64,000 bases of DNA, from contig CP030887.1 in NCBI GenBank assembly GCA_006969905.1, positions 2,964,730 through 3,028,729 of the forward strand, in the 5' to 3' direction. The notes under the pieces are model-generated. The model was not told the origin of the DNA. It did no database searches and worked only from the letters and a program-made list of their open reading frames with translations. This DNA is from Balneolaceae bacterium (lineage in GTDB: Bacteria > Bacteroidota > Rhodothermia > Balneolales > Balneolaceae). The number at the start of each line of letters is the position of its first letter. The stretch's first letter is position 1. This document shows, piece by piece, positions 46,672-56,215 of the stretch. A program made the translations under genes and the position numbers.

Positions 46672-48348
46672 ATGAGACACAGTGCTCTCTTAAAAAAAGT
46701 GGTCTTTTCCTCAGGCAGTTTAAGTTTGCTACTTGGGATTCTGGTTTTGATAGGATGGTATACTGATACAGCTACACTTGTCCAAATCCTCCCGAGCCTC
46801 GTAGCCATGCAATACAATACCGCATTAGCATTTCTATTATGTGGTATTTCATTAATCTTATTACTGAATAATAAAAAAACATTGGGTATTGTATTTGGCT
46901 TACCTGTTGGGATCATTGGATTACTTACATTAACAGAATATTTTTTTGATGTAAACATTGGACTTGATGAGTTATTTATGGAGCATAGCATTACCGTTGC
47001 TACCTCCCACCCGGGAAGAATGGCACCCAATACTGCTCTTTCTTTCTTGCTTTTTTATATAGGTTCTATTCTGAGTACACGAAACCAGAAACGGGTCCAA
47101 CTTAGCGGAGTGTTAGGTTCATTGGTTTTTGGATTAGGGTTAGTCGCCTTTGCGGGATATGTAGTCGGGGTTGAAGCAATCTATGGTTGGGGCGAGCTTA
47201 CACAAATGGCATTACACACTTCTATTGGGTTTGCAATCCTTGGGATTGGCTTGAATGCCTTGAGCTTTTTAAAAGAATTTCAGTTTAAGGTTAATCCTGA
47301 TAACTATATGCCTCCCTGGCTGGCTGGTTATGCAACTACACTATCTCTTACCATACTGTTGATTGACCTAAGCTTACCCGGTGGGGTAGCTGCGGGAATG
47401 TTATATGTATTGTTAGTTCTTTTTGGATGGTTCATATCAAATATGAGAGTTACTTTATTCCTTGCATTTACAGGTACTGTTCTCACAATTTTTGGATGGT
47501 TTTTTTCTCAGACCGGAGCTGATAGTTGGGTTGTTATTGTCAATAGAGCTTTAACTGTTTGTGTTATCTGGATAACAGCAATACTGCTGTATGGTATAAA
47601 AAAAAGAACCCTGGCTTTGCAAAAGCTCTATAATAAGCTTGACGAAAAAGTAGCAAAACGTACACGGGAATTGAAAGCCAAAAATAAAGAAATGGAGCAG
47701 TTTCTTTATATAGCCTCACATGACTTGCAGGAACCTCTGCGAACCATAAACAGTTTTGCAAAAGTTATTGAAGAAGACTATGAACAAGAATTAAATGATG
47801 GCATAAAAAGATACCTGCAGTTTATTTCGGATGCTGCTACTCGTATGAGCGAATTGGTAAAAGGGTTGTTAGATCATTCAAGGCTTGGCAAAAATAAAAA
47901 GCAGACTAACGTCGATTTCAATGAAATAATCGAAGCTATACAAAAAGATTTGGCGGTAGCTATTGCTGAAAGCAAAGCTTCATTTGAAATAGCAAATATG
48001 CCCACTGTTAACGCCCTTAAAGTTGAATTTCGATTACTCTTTCAAAACCTGGTATCTAATGCCATCAAATTCAGAAAAAAGGATCTGGCACCTGTTATTT
48101 GTATAACTGCTAAAGAAAAAAAACATCACTGGAGGTTTTCTATACAGGACAATGGTATAGGCATTGCGGAAAATCATAAAGAAAAAATATTCGATATCTT
48201 TCAAAGGTTACATGACTCTAAAGAATATGAAGGTACAGGTATTGGCCTGGCGCACTGCAAAAAAATAGTTGAACTGCACGGCGGGAACATTTGGGTTGAA
48301 TCAGAGGTAAACAAGGGAAGTACTTTTCACTTTACTATTTTAAAATAA
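46672..48348 (+). CDS. Multispan membrane sensor histidine kinase
   Basis: The 558-aa kinase has an N-terminal membrane sensor of about eight helices (residues 10-310, MASE-like with an aromatic-rich periplasmic loop). A coiled coil (about 310-340) precedes HisKA with phospho-acceptor H350 in ASHDLQEPLRTI. The HATPase domain has an N box (FQNLVSNAIKFRKKD), DNGIGI and GTGIGLAHCKK. The start is supported by GGGGGAAA upstream. It is followed after 8 nt by a receiver-only regulator, so the two form a pair. The kinase core resembles the bacteriophytochrome/Rcp1-type group, but no chromophore domain is present; the membrane part is the sensor. The signal is unknown. Confidence 0.9.
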   Translation: MRHSALLKKVVFSSGSLSLLLGILVLIGWYTDTATLVQILPSLVAMQYNTALAFLLCGISLILLLNNKKTLGIVFGLPVGIIGLLTLTEYFFDVNIGLDELFMEHSITVATSHPGRMAPNTALSFLLFYIGSILSTRNQKRVQLSGVLGSLVFGLGLVAFAGYVVGVEAIYGWGELTQMALHTSIGFAILGIGLNALSFLKEFQFKVNPDNYMPPWLAGYATTLSLTILLIDLSLPGGVAAGMLYVLLVLFGWFISNMRVTLFLAFTGTVLTIFGWFFSQTGADSWVVIVNRALTVCVIWITAILLYGIKKRTLALQKLYNKLDEKVAKRTRELKAKNKEMEQFLYIASHDLQEPLRTINSFAKVIEEDYEQELNDGIKRYLQFISDAATRMSELVKGLLDHSRLGKNKKQTNVDFNEIIEAIQKDLAVAIAESKASFEIANMPTVNALKVEFRLLFQNLVSNAIKFRKKDLAPVICITAKEKKHHWRFSIQDNGIGIAENHKEKIFDIFQRLHDSKEYEGTGIGLAHCKKIVELHGGNIWVESEVNKGSTFHFTILK

Positions 48349-48356
48349 CCCGGATT

Positions 48357-48779
48357 ATGCACAAAAAACTAAACTGTATTCTCCTCATTGATGATAATGA
48401 GGCAGATAACTTTTTACACGAACGAGTAATAAATAAGATGAACTGTGCAAAAAAAGTTGTATCAGTACAAAGTGGTGAAGCAGCGTTGGAGTTTCTCATT
48501 TCTAAAGGCGGTAAAAGCCCGAATCCTGACCTGGTTTTTCTTGATATAAATATGCCGGGAATGAATGGATGGGAGTTTTTGGAGCGATATAATAAGTTGG
48601 ACGAAGCTCAAAAAGCAAAAATTATAGTGGTCATGCTTACAACATCATTAAACAATGATGATGAAGATAAGGCTGGAAACCAACCCGCTATAACAGACTT
48701 CAGAAATAAACCACTTACTAAGGAACTGCTTGCAGAGGTTCTCAAAATATATTTTCCGGAACTGCAAGAAAAAGATTAA
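48357..48779 (+). CDS. Receiver-only response regulator (Rcp1-type)
   Basis: This 140-aa single receiver domain has D12/D13, phospho-acceptor D63 in LVFLDINMPGMNGW, T95 at the switch position and K118 in RNKPLTKE. The FLDINMP signature and the loop before the last strand are typical of Rcp1-like regulators paired with HisKA kinases. It starts 8 nt after the kinase gene and presumably takes phosphate from it. There is no DNA-binding domain, so output is by protein contact or relay. A 137-nt gap holding the ECF-type promoter follows. Confidence 0.92.
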   Translation: MHKKLNCILLIDDNEADNFLHERVINKMNCAKKVVSVQSGEAALEFLISKGGKSPNPDLVFLDINMPGMNGWEFLERYNKLDEAQKAKIIVVMLTTSLNNDDEDKAGNQPAITDFRNKPLTKELLAEVLKIYFPELQEKD

Positions 48780-48870
48780 AGCCGGTATTTTAGCACCACT
48801 CTTCATTCTTTCGCTTTATAGATTTTAATCTTAAAGAACTATTCCCCCTCCATAAAAGTTTTTATACATC

Positions 48871-48901
48871 ACTAGTCATACTCGCTGTTTGGTGTGTATA
48901 A
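48871..48901 (+). promoter_or_regulatory. ECF-type promoter element, site A (sigma/FecR/TonB operon)
   Basis: ACTAGTCATAC (48871-48881), a 12-nt spacer, then GTGTATAA (48894-48901). The same two blocks with the same spacer occur before the FAS1 gene (53156-53187). Position ahead of the ECF sigma gene suggests autoregulation. The -35/-10 assignment is inferred. Confidence 0.65.
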
Positions 48902-48916
48902 AAAAAAAAGATCTTT

Positions 48917-49471
48917 GTGGACGACCATCAATTAGAAGCTTTAACCATTGAAATCCGAAAAAGTAACCGACTCGCTTTTTCGAATTTTTTCCGTACATAC
49001 TATGCAGCTTATGTAGCTTATTCGCAGAGGTTTGTAAACTCAAAAGATCAGGCTGCAGATATAGTTCAGGAAGTTTTTGTCAAGCTTTGGGAAATTCGTG
49101 ACACATTAGATCCTGATAAATCCTTGAAATCTTTGGTATATGCAATGGTTCGAAATCATTCACTCAATCATTTAAGAGATTATGAAAACCGATATACTGA
49201 TTTAAATGAAGATGTCCTGACTATTCATCATCAACAAGTAAGTACAGAAGAACAGCAACCTGATTCTTCCATTTTTAGTGAATTGATTAAAGAGCTGCCC
49301 GAACGACAACGGGAAGCATTTGAATTAAGCCGGTTTGACGGTTTGCAGCATGATGAGATTGCTGAAATTATGGATGTTTCTCCACGCACTGTAAACAACC
49401 ACATTGTAGCAGCGCTAAAAACACTCAGGGATGCTTATGAGAATTATAAACAGAAAACGATGAACATATGA
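48917..49471 (+). CDS. ECF-family RNA polymerase sigma factor
   Basis: The 184-aa protein starts at a GTG (48917). Sigma region 2 (about 20-90) has YSQRFVNSKDQAADIVQEVFVKLW. Region 4 (about 120-170) has LPERQREAFELSRFDGLQHDEIAEIMDVSPRTVNNHI. These match FecI/RpoE-like ECF factors of Bacteroidota. It overlaps the FecR-like anti-sigma gene by 4 bp (49468-49471). The operon order sigma, anti-sigma, TonB receptor is the classical transmembrane signalling unit in which ligand binding to the receptor frees the sigma factor. A bipartite promoter-like element at 48871-48901 precedes it. The leader is A-rich, and no Shine-Dalgarno is visible. Confidence 0.95.
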   Translation: MDDHQLEALTIEIRKSNRLAFSNFFRTYYAAYVAYSQRFVNSKDQAADIVQEVFVKLWEIRDTLDPDKSLKSLVYAMVRNHSLNHLRDYENRYTDLNEDVLTIHHQQVSTEEQQPDSSIFSELIKELPERQREAFELSRFDGLQHDEIAEIMDVSPRTVNNHIVAALKTLRDAYENYKQKTMNI

Positions 49472-50385
49472 AATCATCTGATAAACATACTAATAAGGAT
49501 GCGCAATCATTCCCAAAAAATTTACCACCTGACCTTCAGGAAACCTGGCATCTTTTTGGTTCTGCTCCCCGCACTCCCCAAAGTATAAGCACCGTTGAAA
49601 CAGAAGAAGCTCTTAGTAACGTTTGGGGCAAGATTAAAGCTAAAAAGAAGACTGGCAATTCCGTTGCTTTGAAAAACCGATGGATTATTACAATTGCTGC
49701 AACTTTACTCCTGGCAGCCTTAACCAGTGTCTTTCTATTTTCGGAAGTTAAGTTTCAGGCACCTTCGGGTGAACAACTTCAGGTAGTGTTAGCAGATGGC
49801 AGTACGGTATTGCTAAATGGTAATTCATCCCTGTCTTACCCTCGTAGCTATGGGCTTATTAGCAGAACCGTTTCCATTAATGGAGAGGCTTATTTTGATG
49901 TGGAATCTTCTGATAAACCCTTTATTGTACATGCACCTACTACCAGAATTGAAGTATTGGGCACCAAATTTACTGTACTGGATTGGAAAGAAAGCAAGTA
50001 TACAAAACCAAACATTCTGGTAGAAAAAGGTAAAGTAGCAGTCAGCGCTTATACTGATGATAGCTATCAGCTGGTTAAAGACGAAGGAGTAACTTTCGAT
50101 CATTCTACCCGGTCTTTTTATGAATACAAAAACGTAAATCAAGAAAAACCCAACTGGATTAATGGTGAGCTTTTCTTTGATAACCTCAGTATGAACGAAT
50201 TTTTTGAGCGGCTGGAGCTACATTTCGGGACTTCAATACGCATAGAAAATTTAGACCTTGATGATGAATTTATCCGGGCTTATTACAGTTCTGAAAAAAG
50301 CATTGAAGATATTCTCAACGATATTTCTGTAGTGAAAGGTTTTCAGGTAAAAAAGCTTCATAAAGGATATATGGTCAGCAAATAG
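49468..50385 (+). CDS. FecR-family anti-sigma factor
   Basis: This 305-aa regulator has a cytoplasmic N-terminal part (about 1-70) that should bind the sigma factor. One transmembrane helix follows (about 71-92, RWIITIAATLLLAALTSVFLF). The periplasmic FecR domain (about 95-200) has LQVVLADGSTVLLNGNSSLSYPRS and EAYFDVESSDKPFIVHA. A C-terminal DUF4974-like domain (about 230-305) includes FDNLSMNEFFERLELHFG. It overlaps the sigma gene by 4 bp and ends 3 nt before the receptor gene. It is predicted to pass the signal from the receptor's STN domain to the sigma factor. Confidence 0.94.
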   Translation: MKSSDKHTNKDAQSFPKNLPPDLQETWHLFGSAPRTPQSISTVETEEALSNVWGKIKAKKKTGNSVALKNRWIITIAATLLLAALTSVFLFSEVKFQAPSGEQLQVVLADGSTVLLNGNSSLSYPRSYGLISRTVSINGEAYFDVESSDKPFIVHAPTTRIEVLGTKFTVLDWKESKYTKPNILVEKGKVAVSAYTDDSYQLVKDEGVTFDHSTRSFYEYKNVNQEKPNWINGELFFDNLSMNEFFERLELHFGTSIRIENLDLDDEFIRAYYSSEKSIEDILNDISVVKGFQVKKLHKGYMVSK

Positions 50386-50388
50386 TAT

Positions 50389-53139
50389 ATGCGCATCAAG
50401 AGTCTCATACTGCTTTCTTTTCTCGTTCTTATACCTTTATCAGGATTTGCACAAACAAGTTCTGAAACCCGTTTTATTACACGAGGAGAAAGTGTTGAAC
50501 AGGCTCTTATTAAACTTATCAATACTACCGGTATTGACCTGGTCTATGATCCAAAACTGGATTTATCGCAACCTGTATATGTGGATATTACAACTTCTGA
50601 TCCGGGTCTGATTCTCAATAGAATTTTAAGAAATACCTGTCTCGATTTTATCATACTGTCAACAGGAACTTATGTGCTTACTGAGCGAAAAGAAGTACTC
50701 CAGCAATTTGGCAGTTTCTTCGGATATGTTGTGGATGATGAAACTGATGAGCCTATTGAATACGCTACTATTTACCTTGCAGATGCAGCTAATAGTACTG
50801 CTACAAATAAAGATGGTTTTTTTTCAATTTCGCCACTAATCCATGGTGAATACCCCGTCATAATAAGCTCTGTGGGTTACGCTCCAAGAACAGAACGTAT
50901 CGTAATAGATGCCGAGTCAGAAGGTAAAATTATACGGCTGTCACCAAAACTGTTTGTTGGCGATCCGGTAGTTATTGAGGGTAATACTACTTCACTTTCC
51001 TATAATAAACTGGCTCAAGGTTTCGACTTAACCCAAGCCAATACTTTCTTATCACCTTCTAAATCGCCTATTATAAAAGCCACTTCCTTTTTTTCGGGCC
51101 TTACATTCAATTATGCTCAAAACAACCTGAGCATCCAGGGAGGTAATCCATCTAACTATCTGCTTAGAATTGATGAAGTACCCGTTTATAATGCTTCTCC
51201 TATTGGCACTTTAATCACCCCTTTCAGCCCTTATGCTATTGATAAGATATCTATTCAAAAAGCCGGGCATAACGCTAAATACGGAGGATATCTAGCAGGC
51301 CAGATTAACTTTTCTCATGATATCACAAACAGAAGTAATACAAATAGCCTGGTACAAGCAGATCCGAATGGATTAAATCTGAGAACAGAAATTTTTCCCA
51401 AAGATTCCAACTGGAAGTCAGCAGCTACCTTTCGAACCAATCAGCCTGTAATGGATACACCGTATGGCTATCAGTCAACTTTTGACAATTGGAATCGCCT
51501 GGACCCTCTTATACAAAACTTTTTAATGGGAAACAGTAATGATATCGCACACTATCAGAGCGCTAAAAATGAAATCGATATCAACTTCCTGGATGGCCAC
51601 TTTGTTGCAGAGCATTCCCCTTCTATGTTTAGTAGAACACTTATTTCAGGCTATTTGGGGCAACAAAACTTTACTTCAAAACTCCTTTCGGAAAGAAGCA
51701 CATTAAACTCTACCCAACCGGCATTCGTATTCAGCCAGGAAAATACAGCTAGTGAAAATTACTTAGCCCAGGTAACTCACAGCCGGGTTTTGAATGCCAG
51801 GACTGACATCAGCGGCCAGTTTTATATCAGCCATTCTTCTTTTAGTAATACATACTACATGGATGGAAATGACAGCCTGAGGCTTGCCGGGCATTCAGGG
51901 GAAGAGGCTTTTGATTATTACGAAAGTACATATAATCCATCGAATGAATTGAGGGATCAAAATCAAATTACCGATATAACCGGTTTTGCTGAAATTACCC
52001 GGTACCTGAATGCCAGGAACAAATTACTGGTGGGCCTGGAAGCAAAAATCATTAACTATTCTTTCAGGCTTAATGACCTTTTCTATTTCCCGGTTGATAA
52101 TGATTCTGAGTTTGGATTGATAACTACCTATGCAAACAATTCCTGGTCAGTGAATAATAATTTACGACTCGAATATGGACTTAGGGCTACACATAGTACA
52201 TCAAACAACAACATCTACCTAATGCCACGCTTATCTGTTACGTACGATACAGAAAATACGGCTATTGGGTATCATACATTTAATATTTCCGGTGGTATAT
52301 ACCGTCAGTTTTTTAAGCAATATGATGTAACTAATGTAGGGCCAAGCGCTTTGGTTCCTTATAACCGCTTCTTAACTCCTGTTGATGCTTCTATAAGCCC
52401 CCCTGCTTCTTACCAGGTTGTATTCAGTTGGTCTGTTACTGCTTCTGAGCAAACGAACATCTTCATCGAAAGCTATTATAAGTGGGAGCCGCAAAGTTAT
52501 GACCTCAACTTCAATCAATTACTGGCACAGCCTTCAGAACTATTGGAAGGCTATCGCAATCAATCTGACTTTCTAAATGATACAAAGCTATTCTCTTACG
52601 GTGGGGCCCTTACTGTAAATCATACTTTTGCTGATCCTGACATAAATCTCAAAATGATTCAGCAGGTCAATATTTCAAAACAAAAAAATGCCGAGCGTTT
52701 CCAAAATGACTGGACTCATACCCCTTGGAGTGAGCCTTTCTCATCCTCATTATTTATAGAATGGAAAGTAAATGCTAAACTTTCCATTGTAGGTAATTCA
52801 ACCTGGACCCCTGTTCGTTACTGGGCATTTAATCAATCATATTATAGTTTTTTGGCAACTCACAATGAAACTTCTTTCGGAGTTTTCAATTTAGAGAACC
52901 CGGAAACCCAGCAATTAAAAGATTATTTCCGCACGGATCTTGGTGTCAATTACCTTATTGATCTTGGTAGAAATACCCTCATTACACGGGTTGACTTGGT
53001 AAATATCCTCAACCGGAAAAATGAAGTCAGCTACTCATTAAATCCCATGTTTGATGGTAACGGAGGTGTGGAGTATGAAAGGCTGATCCGTACGTTGCCA
53101 GGTTTTATCCCTTCTTTATCTGTTCAATTAAATTTTTAG
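50389..53139 (+). CDS. TonB-dependent outer-membrane receptor with STN signalling domain
   Basis: The 916-aa protein has a signal peptide (about 1-22, ending GFAQ) and an N-terminal STN (secretin/TonB short) domain (about 25-110). A carboxypeptidase-regulatory-like beta domain (about 112-195) precedes the plug (about 215-320, ISIQKAGHNAKYGGYLAGQINF). The beta-barrel runs to a terminal aromatic (SLSVQLNF). The STN domain contacts FecR in the periplasm. The substrate is not evident; there is no SusD partner, so iron chelates or other small ligands are as likely as glycans. It is the last gene of the sigma operon and is followed by the FAS1 lipoprotein gene. Confidence 0.9.
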   Translation: MRIKSLILLSFLVLIPLSGFAQTSSETRFITRGESVEQALIKLINTTGIDLVYDPKLDLSQPVYVDITTSDPGLILNRILRNTCLDFIILSTGTYVLTERKEVLQQFGSFFGYVVDDETDEPIEYATIYLADAANSTATNKDGFFSISPLIHGEYPVIISSVGYAPRTERIVIDAESEGKIIRLSPKLFVGDPVVIEGNTTSLSYNKLAQGFDLTQANTFLSPSKSPIIKATSFFSGLTFNYAQNNLSIQGGNPSNYLLRIDEVPVYNASPIGTLITPFSPYAIDKISIQKAGHNAKYGGYLAGQINFSHDITNRSNTNSLVQADPNGLNLRTEIFPKDSNWKSAATFRTNQPVMDTPYGYQSTFDNWNRLDPLIQNFLMGNSNDIAHYQSAKNEIDINFLDGHFVAEHSPSMFSRTLISGYLGQQNFTSKLLSERSTLNSTQPAFVFSQENTASENYLAQVTHSRVLNARTDISGQFYISHSSFSNTYYMDGNDSLRLAGHSGEEAFDYYESTYNPSNELRDQNQITDITGFAEITRYLNARNKLLVGLEAKIINYSFRLNDLFYFPVDNDSEFGLITTYANNSWSVNNNLRLEYGLRATHSTSNNNIYLMPRLSVTYDTENTAIGYHTFNISGGIYRQFFKQYDVTNVGPSALVPYNRFLTPVDASISPPASYQVVFSWSVTASEQTNIFIESYYKWEPQSYDLNFNQLLAQPSELLEGYRNQSDFLNDTKLFSYGGALTVNHTFADPDINLKMIQQVNISKQKNAERFQNDWTHTPWSEPFSSSLFIEWKVNAKLSIVGNSTWTPVRYWAFNQSYYSFLATHNETSFGVFNLENPETQQLKDYFRTDLGVNYLIDLGRNTLITRVDLVNILNRKNEVSYSLNPMFDGNGGVEYERLIRTLPGFIPSLSVQLNF

Positions 53140-53155
53140 GATTTTTTGGAAACCG

Positions 53156-53187
53156 ACTAGTCATACCTCTTTTGGGCCGTGTATTAA
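53156..53187 (+). promoter_or_regulatory. ECF-type promoter element, site B (FAS1 lipoprotein gene)
   Basis: ACTAGTCATAC (53156-53166), a 12-nt spacer and GTGTATTAA (53179-53187) match site A at 48871-48901 in both blocks and in spacing. The FAS1 ATG lies about 34 nt downstream. The intervening spacers are not conserved, which argues for a real bipartite site rather than a simple duplication. Confidence 0.65.
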
Positions 53188-53220
53188 TAGTAACTATTAA
53201 CACATAATCAAAAGAGACCA

Positions 53221-54945
53221 ATGAAAAACCGACTATTCAATTTCTTTATACTTTTCGTTTCTGCTGCTTTTTTATTTACAGCATGTGATAACAACGGGAC
53301 ATCTTCGGATGGGGATCAAAACATTGTAGAAGTTGCATCTTCCAGTGATGACTTTGATATTCTTACCCAGGCAATAACCGATGCCGGACTAACATCTGCT
53401 CTCGAAGCTGAAGGCCCATTCACCGTATTTGCTCCGACTGATGAGGCATTCGGAAAGCTTCCTTCAGGATTACTTGAGGGACTTACTAACGAACAACTGG
53501 CCACTATTTTACGCTTCCACGTAATATCCGGTAATGCGATAACATCCGGACAGTTGCAGGCTACGCAGGATGTTGGAACTCTCCTGGGAGAAGAGATATT
53601 GGTAGAAAATTCAGGTTCAGTAATTGTAAATGGATATTCTACTGTTGTAAATGCAAATATTGAAGCTACAAATGGAATTATCCATGCAATAGATGAAGTA
53701 CTATTACCAGAAGGCTTCAGAGATGCTAATGTGATCGATAAAGCAAAAGAATTACAGTCTTTCATGACACTGGTAAATGCTGTTGATGATGTAGATTTAA
53801 CAACTACGCTCAAATACAAAGGTGATTTTACTGTATTCGCACCTACCGATGATGCTTTTAATGCTCTTCCAACAGGATTACTAGGAAGCCTGACAACAGA
53901 GCAGTTAACTGAAATTCTTTCTTATCATGTATTAAGTGGTGAGGTATTTGCCGGAGATTTATCGGCAGAGCAGGCACCTGCTTCTTTAACCGGGGAAAGC
54001 ATATTTGTTACAAAAGATGTACAAGGTAGTGTTACCGTTAATGGTTCTGCATCCGTAGCAACTGCCGATGTTGATGTATCTAACGGCGTTATTCATGCCA
54101 TAAATAAGGTTATTCTACCTGATGCTTATGGAACCGTTGTCGATGCTGCTTCAAAGCGTTATATGTTTGAAACACTTGTTGAAAAAGTAGTAGAAGCAAA
54201 CCTTGCAGGAGCACTATCAAACAGTGGAGCTACTTTAACTGTGTTTGCACCCACTGATGAAGCGTTTGGAAAGCTACCGGCCGGATTATTGGATCAACTA
54301 ACCACCGAACAATTAGCTGAAATCCTTTCTTATCATGTTCTTCCTGTACAGGTAGCTTCCGGAGAATTAGCTGCTTCGCAAAGTGTAGGTTCACTAACGG
54401 AAGAAAATGTTTTCGTTACAGTGGATAATGGAACAGTTTCTGTAAACGGCAAAGCCACCGTTATAGCTCCCGATGTAACTACTAATAATGGTATTATTCA
54501 CGGAATTGATGAGGTTATTCTTCCGAACAAATTCCTGAATATTGTGGGCATTGCTTCAAAAAACTATGATTTATCTACCCTGGTAACCTTATTAGGTGAT
54601 AACAACCTCGTTGCCACTCTTGAAGGTGATGGCCCATTCACAGTATTTGCCCCTACCAATCAGGCATTTGCTGATGCACAATCCCTCATTGATACATTAA
54701 CTGAGCAGCAAGTAGAAGATGTTCTTAAGTATCATGTAGCTGGGCTAAAGGCACTTTCCGGTAATCTTTTTGATGGACAAACTGTTCCAACAGTTCAGGG
54801 AGAAGATATTACTGTAAATGTTGACAGTGAAAACAATGTTACCCTTAATGGAAGCATTAATGTTACAACTGTTGACCTTGAAGGCACAAACGGTGTAATA
54901 CACATTATTGATGGTGTGCTTGTACCCCCAAGCTTTCAGAACTAA
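53221..54945 (+). CDS. Lipoprotein with four fasciclin (FAS1) domains
   Basis: This 574-aa protein has a lipoprotein signal peptide with lipobox LFTACDNN. Four FAS1 domains follow at about 35-165, 170-300, 305-440 and 445-574. Each carries the H1 box (GPFTVFAPTDEAF, DFTVFAPTDDAF, LTVFAPTDEAF, GPFTVFAPTNQAF) and an H2 box (TNGIIHAIDEVLLP and variants). FAS1 proteins mediate adhesion and cell-surface contact, and some bind polysaccharide. It is probably controlled by the ECF sigma factor encoded upstream (site B). A strong terminator follows. An adhesion role is from the family; the ligand is unknown. Confidence 0.94.
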   Translation: MKNRLFNFFILFVSAAFLFTACDNNGTSSDGDQNIVEVASSSDDFDILTQAITDAGLTSALEAEGPFTVFAPTDEAFGKLPSGLLEGLTNEQLATILRFHVISGNAITSGQLQATQDVGTLLGEEILVENSGSVIVNGYSTVVNANIEATNGIIHAIDEVLLPEGFRDANVIDKAKELQSFMTLVNAVDDVDLTTTLKYKGDFTVFAPTDDAFNALPTGLLGSLTTEQLTEILSYHVLSGEVFAGDLSAEQAPASLTGESIFVTKDVQGSVTVNGSASVATADVDVSNGVIHAINKVILPDAYGTVVDAASKRYMFETLVEKVVEANLAGALSNSGATLTVFAPTDEAFGKLPAGLLDQLTTEQLAEILSYHVLPVQVASGELAASQSVGSLTEENVFVTVDNGTVSVNGKATVIAPDVTTNNGIIHGIDEVILPNKFLNIVGIASKNYDLSTLVTLLGDNNLVATLEGDGPFTVFAPTNQAFADAQSLIDTLTEQQVEDVLKYHVAGLKALSGNLFDGQTVPTVQGEDITVNVDSENNVTLNGSINVTTVDLEGTNGVIHIIDGVLVPPSFQN

Positions 54946-54969
54946 GATTGCACAATAACTATTCGTCCA

Positions 54970-55007
54970 AAGCCCGCTTGTAGTTTCTTACAAGCGGGCT
55001 TTTTTTA
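54970..55007 (+). terminator. Strong rho-independent terminator after the FAS1 gene
   Basis: AAGCCCGCTTGTA (54970-54982) pairs perfectly with TACAAGCGGGCTT (54989-55001), followed by a T run. It lies between the FAS1 gene and the convergent M42 gene, and may serve both. Confidence 0.9.
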
Positions 55008-55012
55008 TTCAA

Positions 55013-56095
55013 TTAATCCTCAAAAACCCCAAATGTTTGATCTGGTCTCATAGCTAATACCGCCTCAACCATCAAATCAATCAAGTGTTCAACATCATTC
55101 ATATTACACGTCTCAACCGGGGAGTGCATATACCTGAGTGGTAATGAGATCAATGCGCTTGGAATACCCGTTTGCTGGTAAAAAATACTATCTGTATCAG
55201 TTCCGGTCCGCACACTGGTTGCTTCATGCTGTATTTCGATTTTTGCATTCTCGCAAACCTCTTCCAAAAAAGCCACCACTTTGGGGTGATTAGCCCCTCC
55301 ATGCTGAATAGCCGGACCTTTCCCCATTTCTACTGTACCATGTTCTTTTTGATCAATACCGGGCGTATCAGTAGCATGGGTTACATCTGTAACTAAAGCC
55401 ACATCCGGCATAAAACGGTAACTCATCATCCGTGCACCAAATCCACCTACTTCTTCCTGTACAGCATTAAGCGCTATTACATTTACTTTCAGATCTTTCT
55501 TCTTTTCGTTAAGCTTTCGCAACGCTTCCGCTACTATATATCCTCCGATTCGATTATCTAATGCTCTCCCTGTTAGTATTTCTTCATTGAGATATTCAAA
55601 ATCTGAGGCATAAGTGATAGGGTCACCTACTTGTACCAGCCCTAAAGCTTCTTCCTTCGAAGAAACACCTATATCAACATATATCTCTTTCCATGCAGGT
55701 TGCTTCCCTCCTCCATTTTTCTGGTCTTGTAAATGGATAGCCGTATTTCCTGTAACTCCTACAACACTTCCTCTTTTATTATGGATGAATACCTTTTTTG
55801 CCCTGGCTATTGTAGAATCGCTCCCGCCAAGCTTATTTATATATACAAATCCGTTTTCAGAAATGTGCTGAACAACCATTCCTATTTCATCGCAATGGGC
55901 TTCAAGCATAACAGTGGCAACATCCCCGCTTATGCTTATTTTAGCAGCGCAGGAACCATAAGCATCGGTAACCACCTCATTTGCAAATTGATCCACATAG
56001 TTTTTCCAAACCTGTACACCAGAACCTTCAAATCCGGTTGGGCTGGGAGTTATAAGTAGTTTTTCTAAAAACTGTTTTGCTGATTCTTCTGCCAT
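55013..56095 (-). CDS. M42-family metallo-aminopeptidase
   Basis: The 360-aa product matches M42 glutamyl aminopeptidase / FrvX-type enzymes. Visible metal-site motifs are EAHCDEIGMVVQHI (near residue 65), GRALDNRIGGYI (near 175), AVQEEVGGFGARMM (near 210), VTDVTHATDTPG (near 235) and RYMHSPVETCN (near 320). These enzymes form large dodecamers that trim peptides in the cytoplasm. There is no signal peptide. The gene is convergent with the FAS1 gene and appears to be a single unit; its promoter should lie within 56096-56215, shared with the divergent thioesterase gene. All ligand positions look conserved. Confidence 0.93.
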   Translation of the reverse strand: MAEESAKQFLEKLLITPSPTGFEGSGVQVWKNYVDQFANEVVTDAYGSCAAKISISGDVATVMLEAHCDEIGMVVQHISENGFVYINKLGGSDSTIARAKKVFIHNKRGSVVGVTGNTAIHLQDQKNGGGKQPAWKEIYVDIGVSSKEEALGLVQVGDPITYASDFEYLNEEILTGRALDNRIGGYIVAEALRKLNEKKKDLKVNVIALNAVQEEVGGFGARMMSYRFMPDVALVTDVTHATDTPGIDQKEHGTVEMGKGPAIQHGGANHPKVVAFLEEVCENAKIEIQHEATSVRTGTDTDSIFYQQTGIPSALISLPLRYMHSPVETCNMNDVEHLIDLMVEAVLAMRPDQTFGVFED

Positions 56096-56215
56096 CCTGA
56101 TATTTTAATTATTCTTAAATTGGGCTGAATATAATGAATGGAACAATCTTTAGTTATCTAATGCTTGATAATTGATCGCTGTTTATTGTTCATTAAATAC
56201 TGCTTACTTTCGGCC

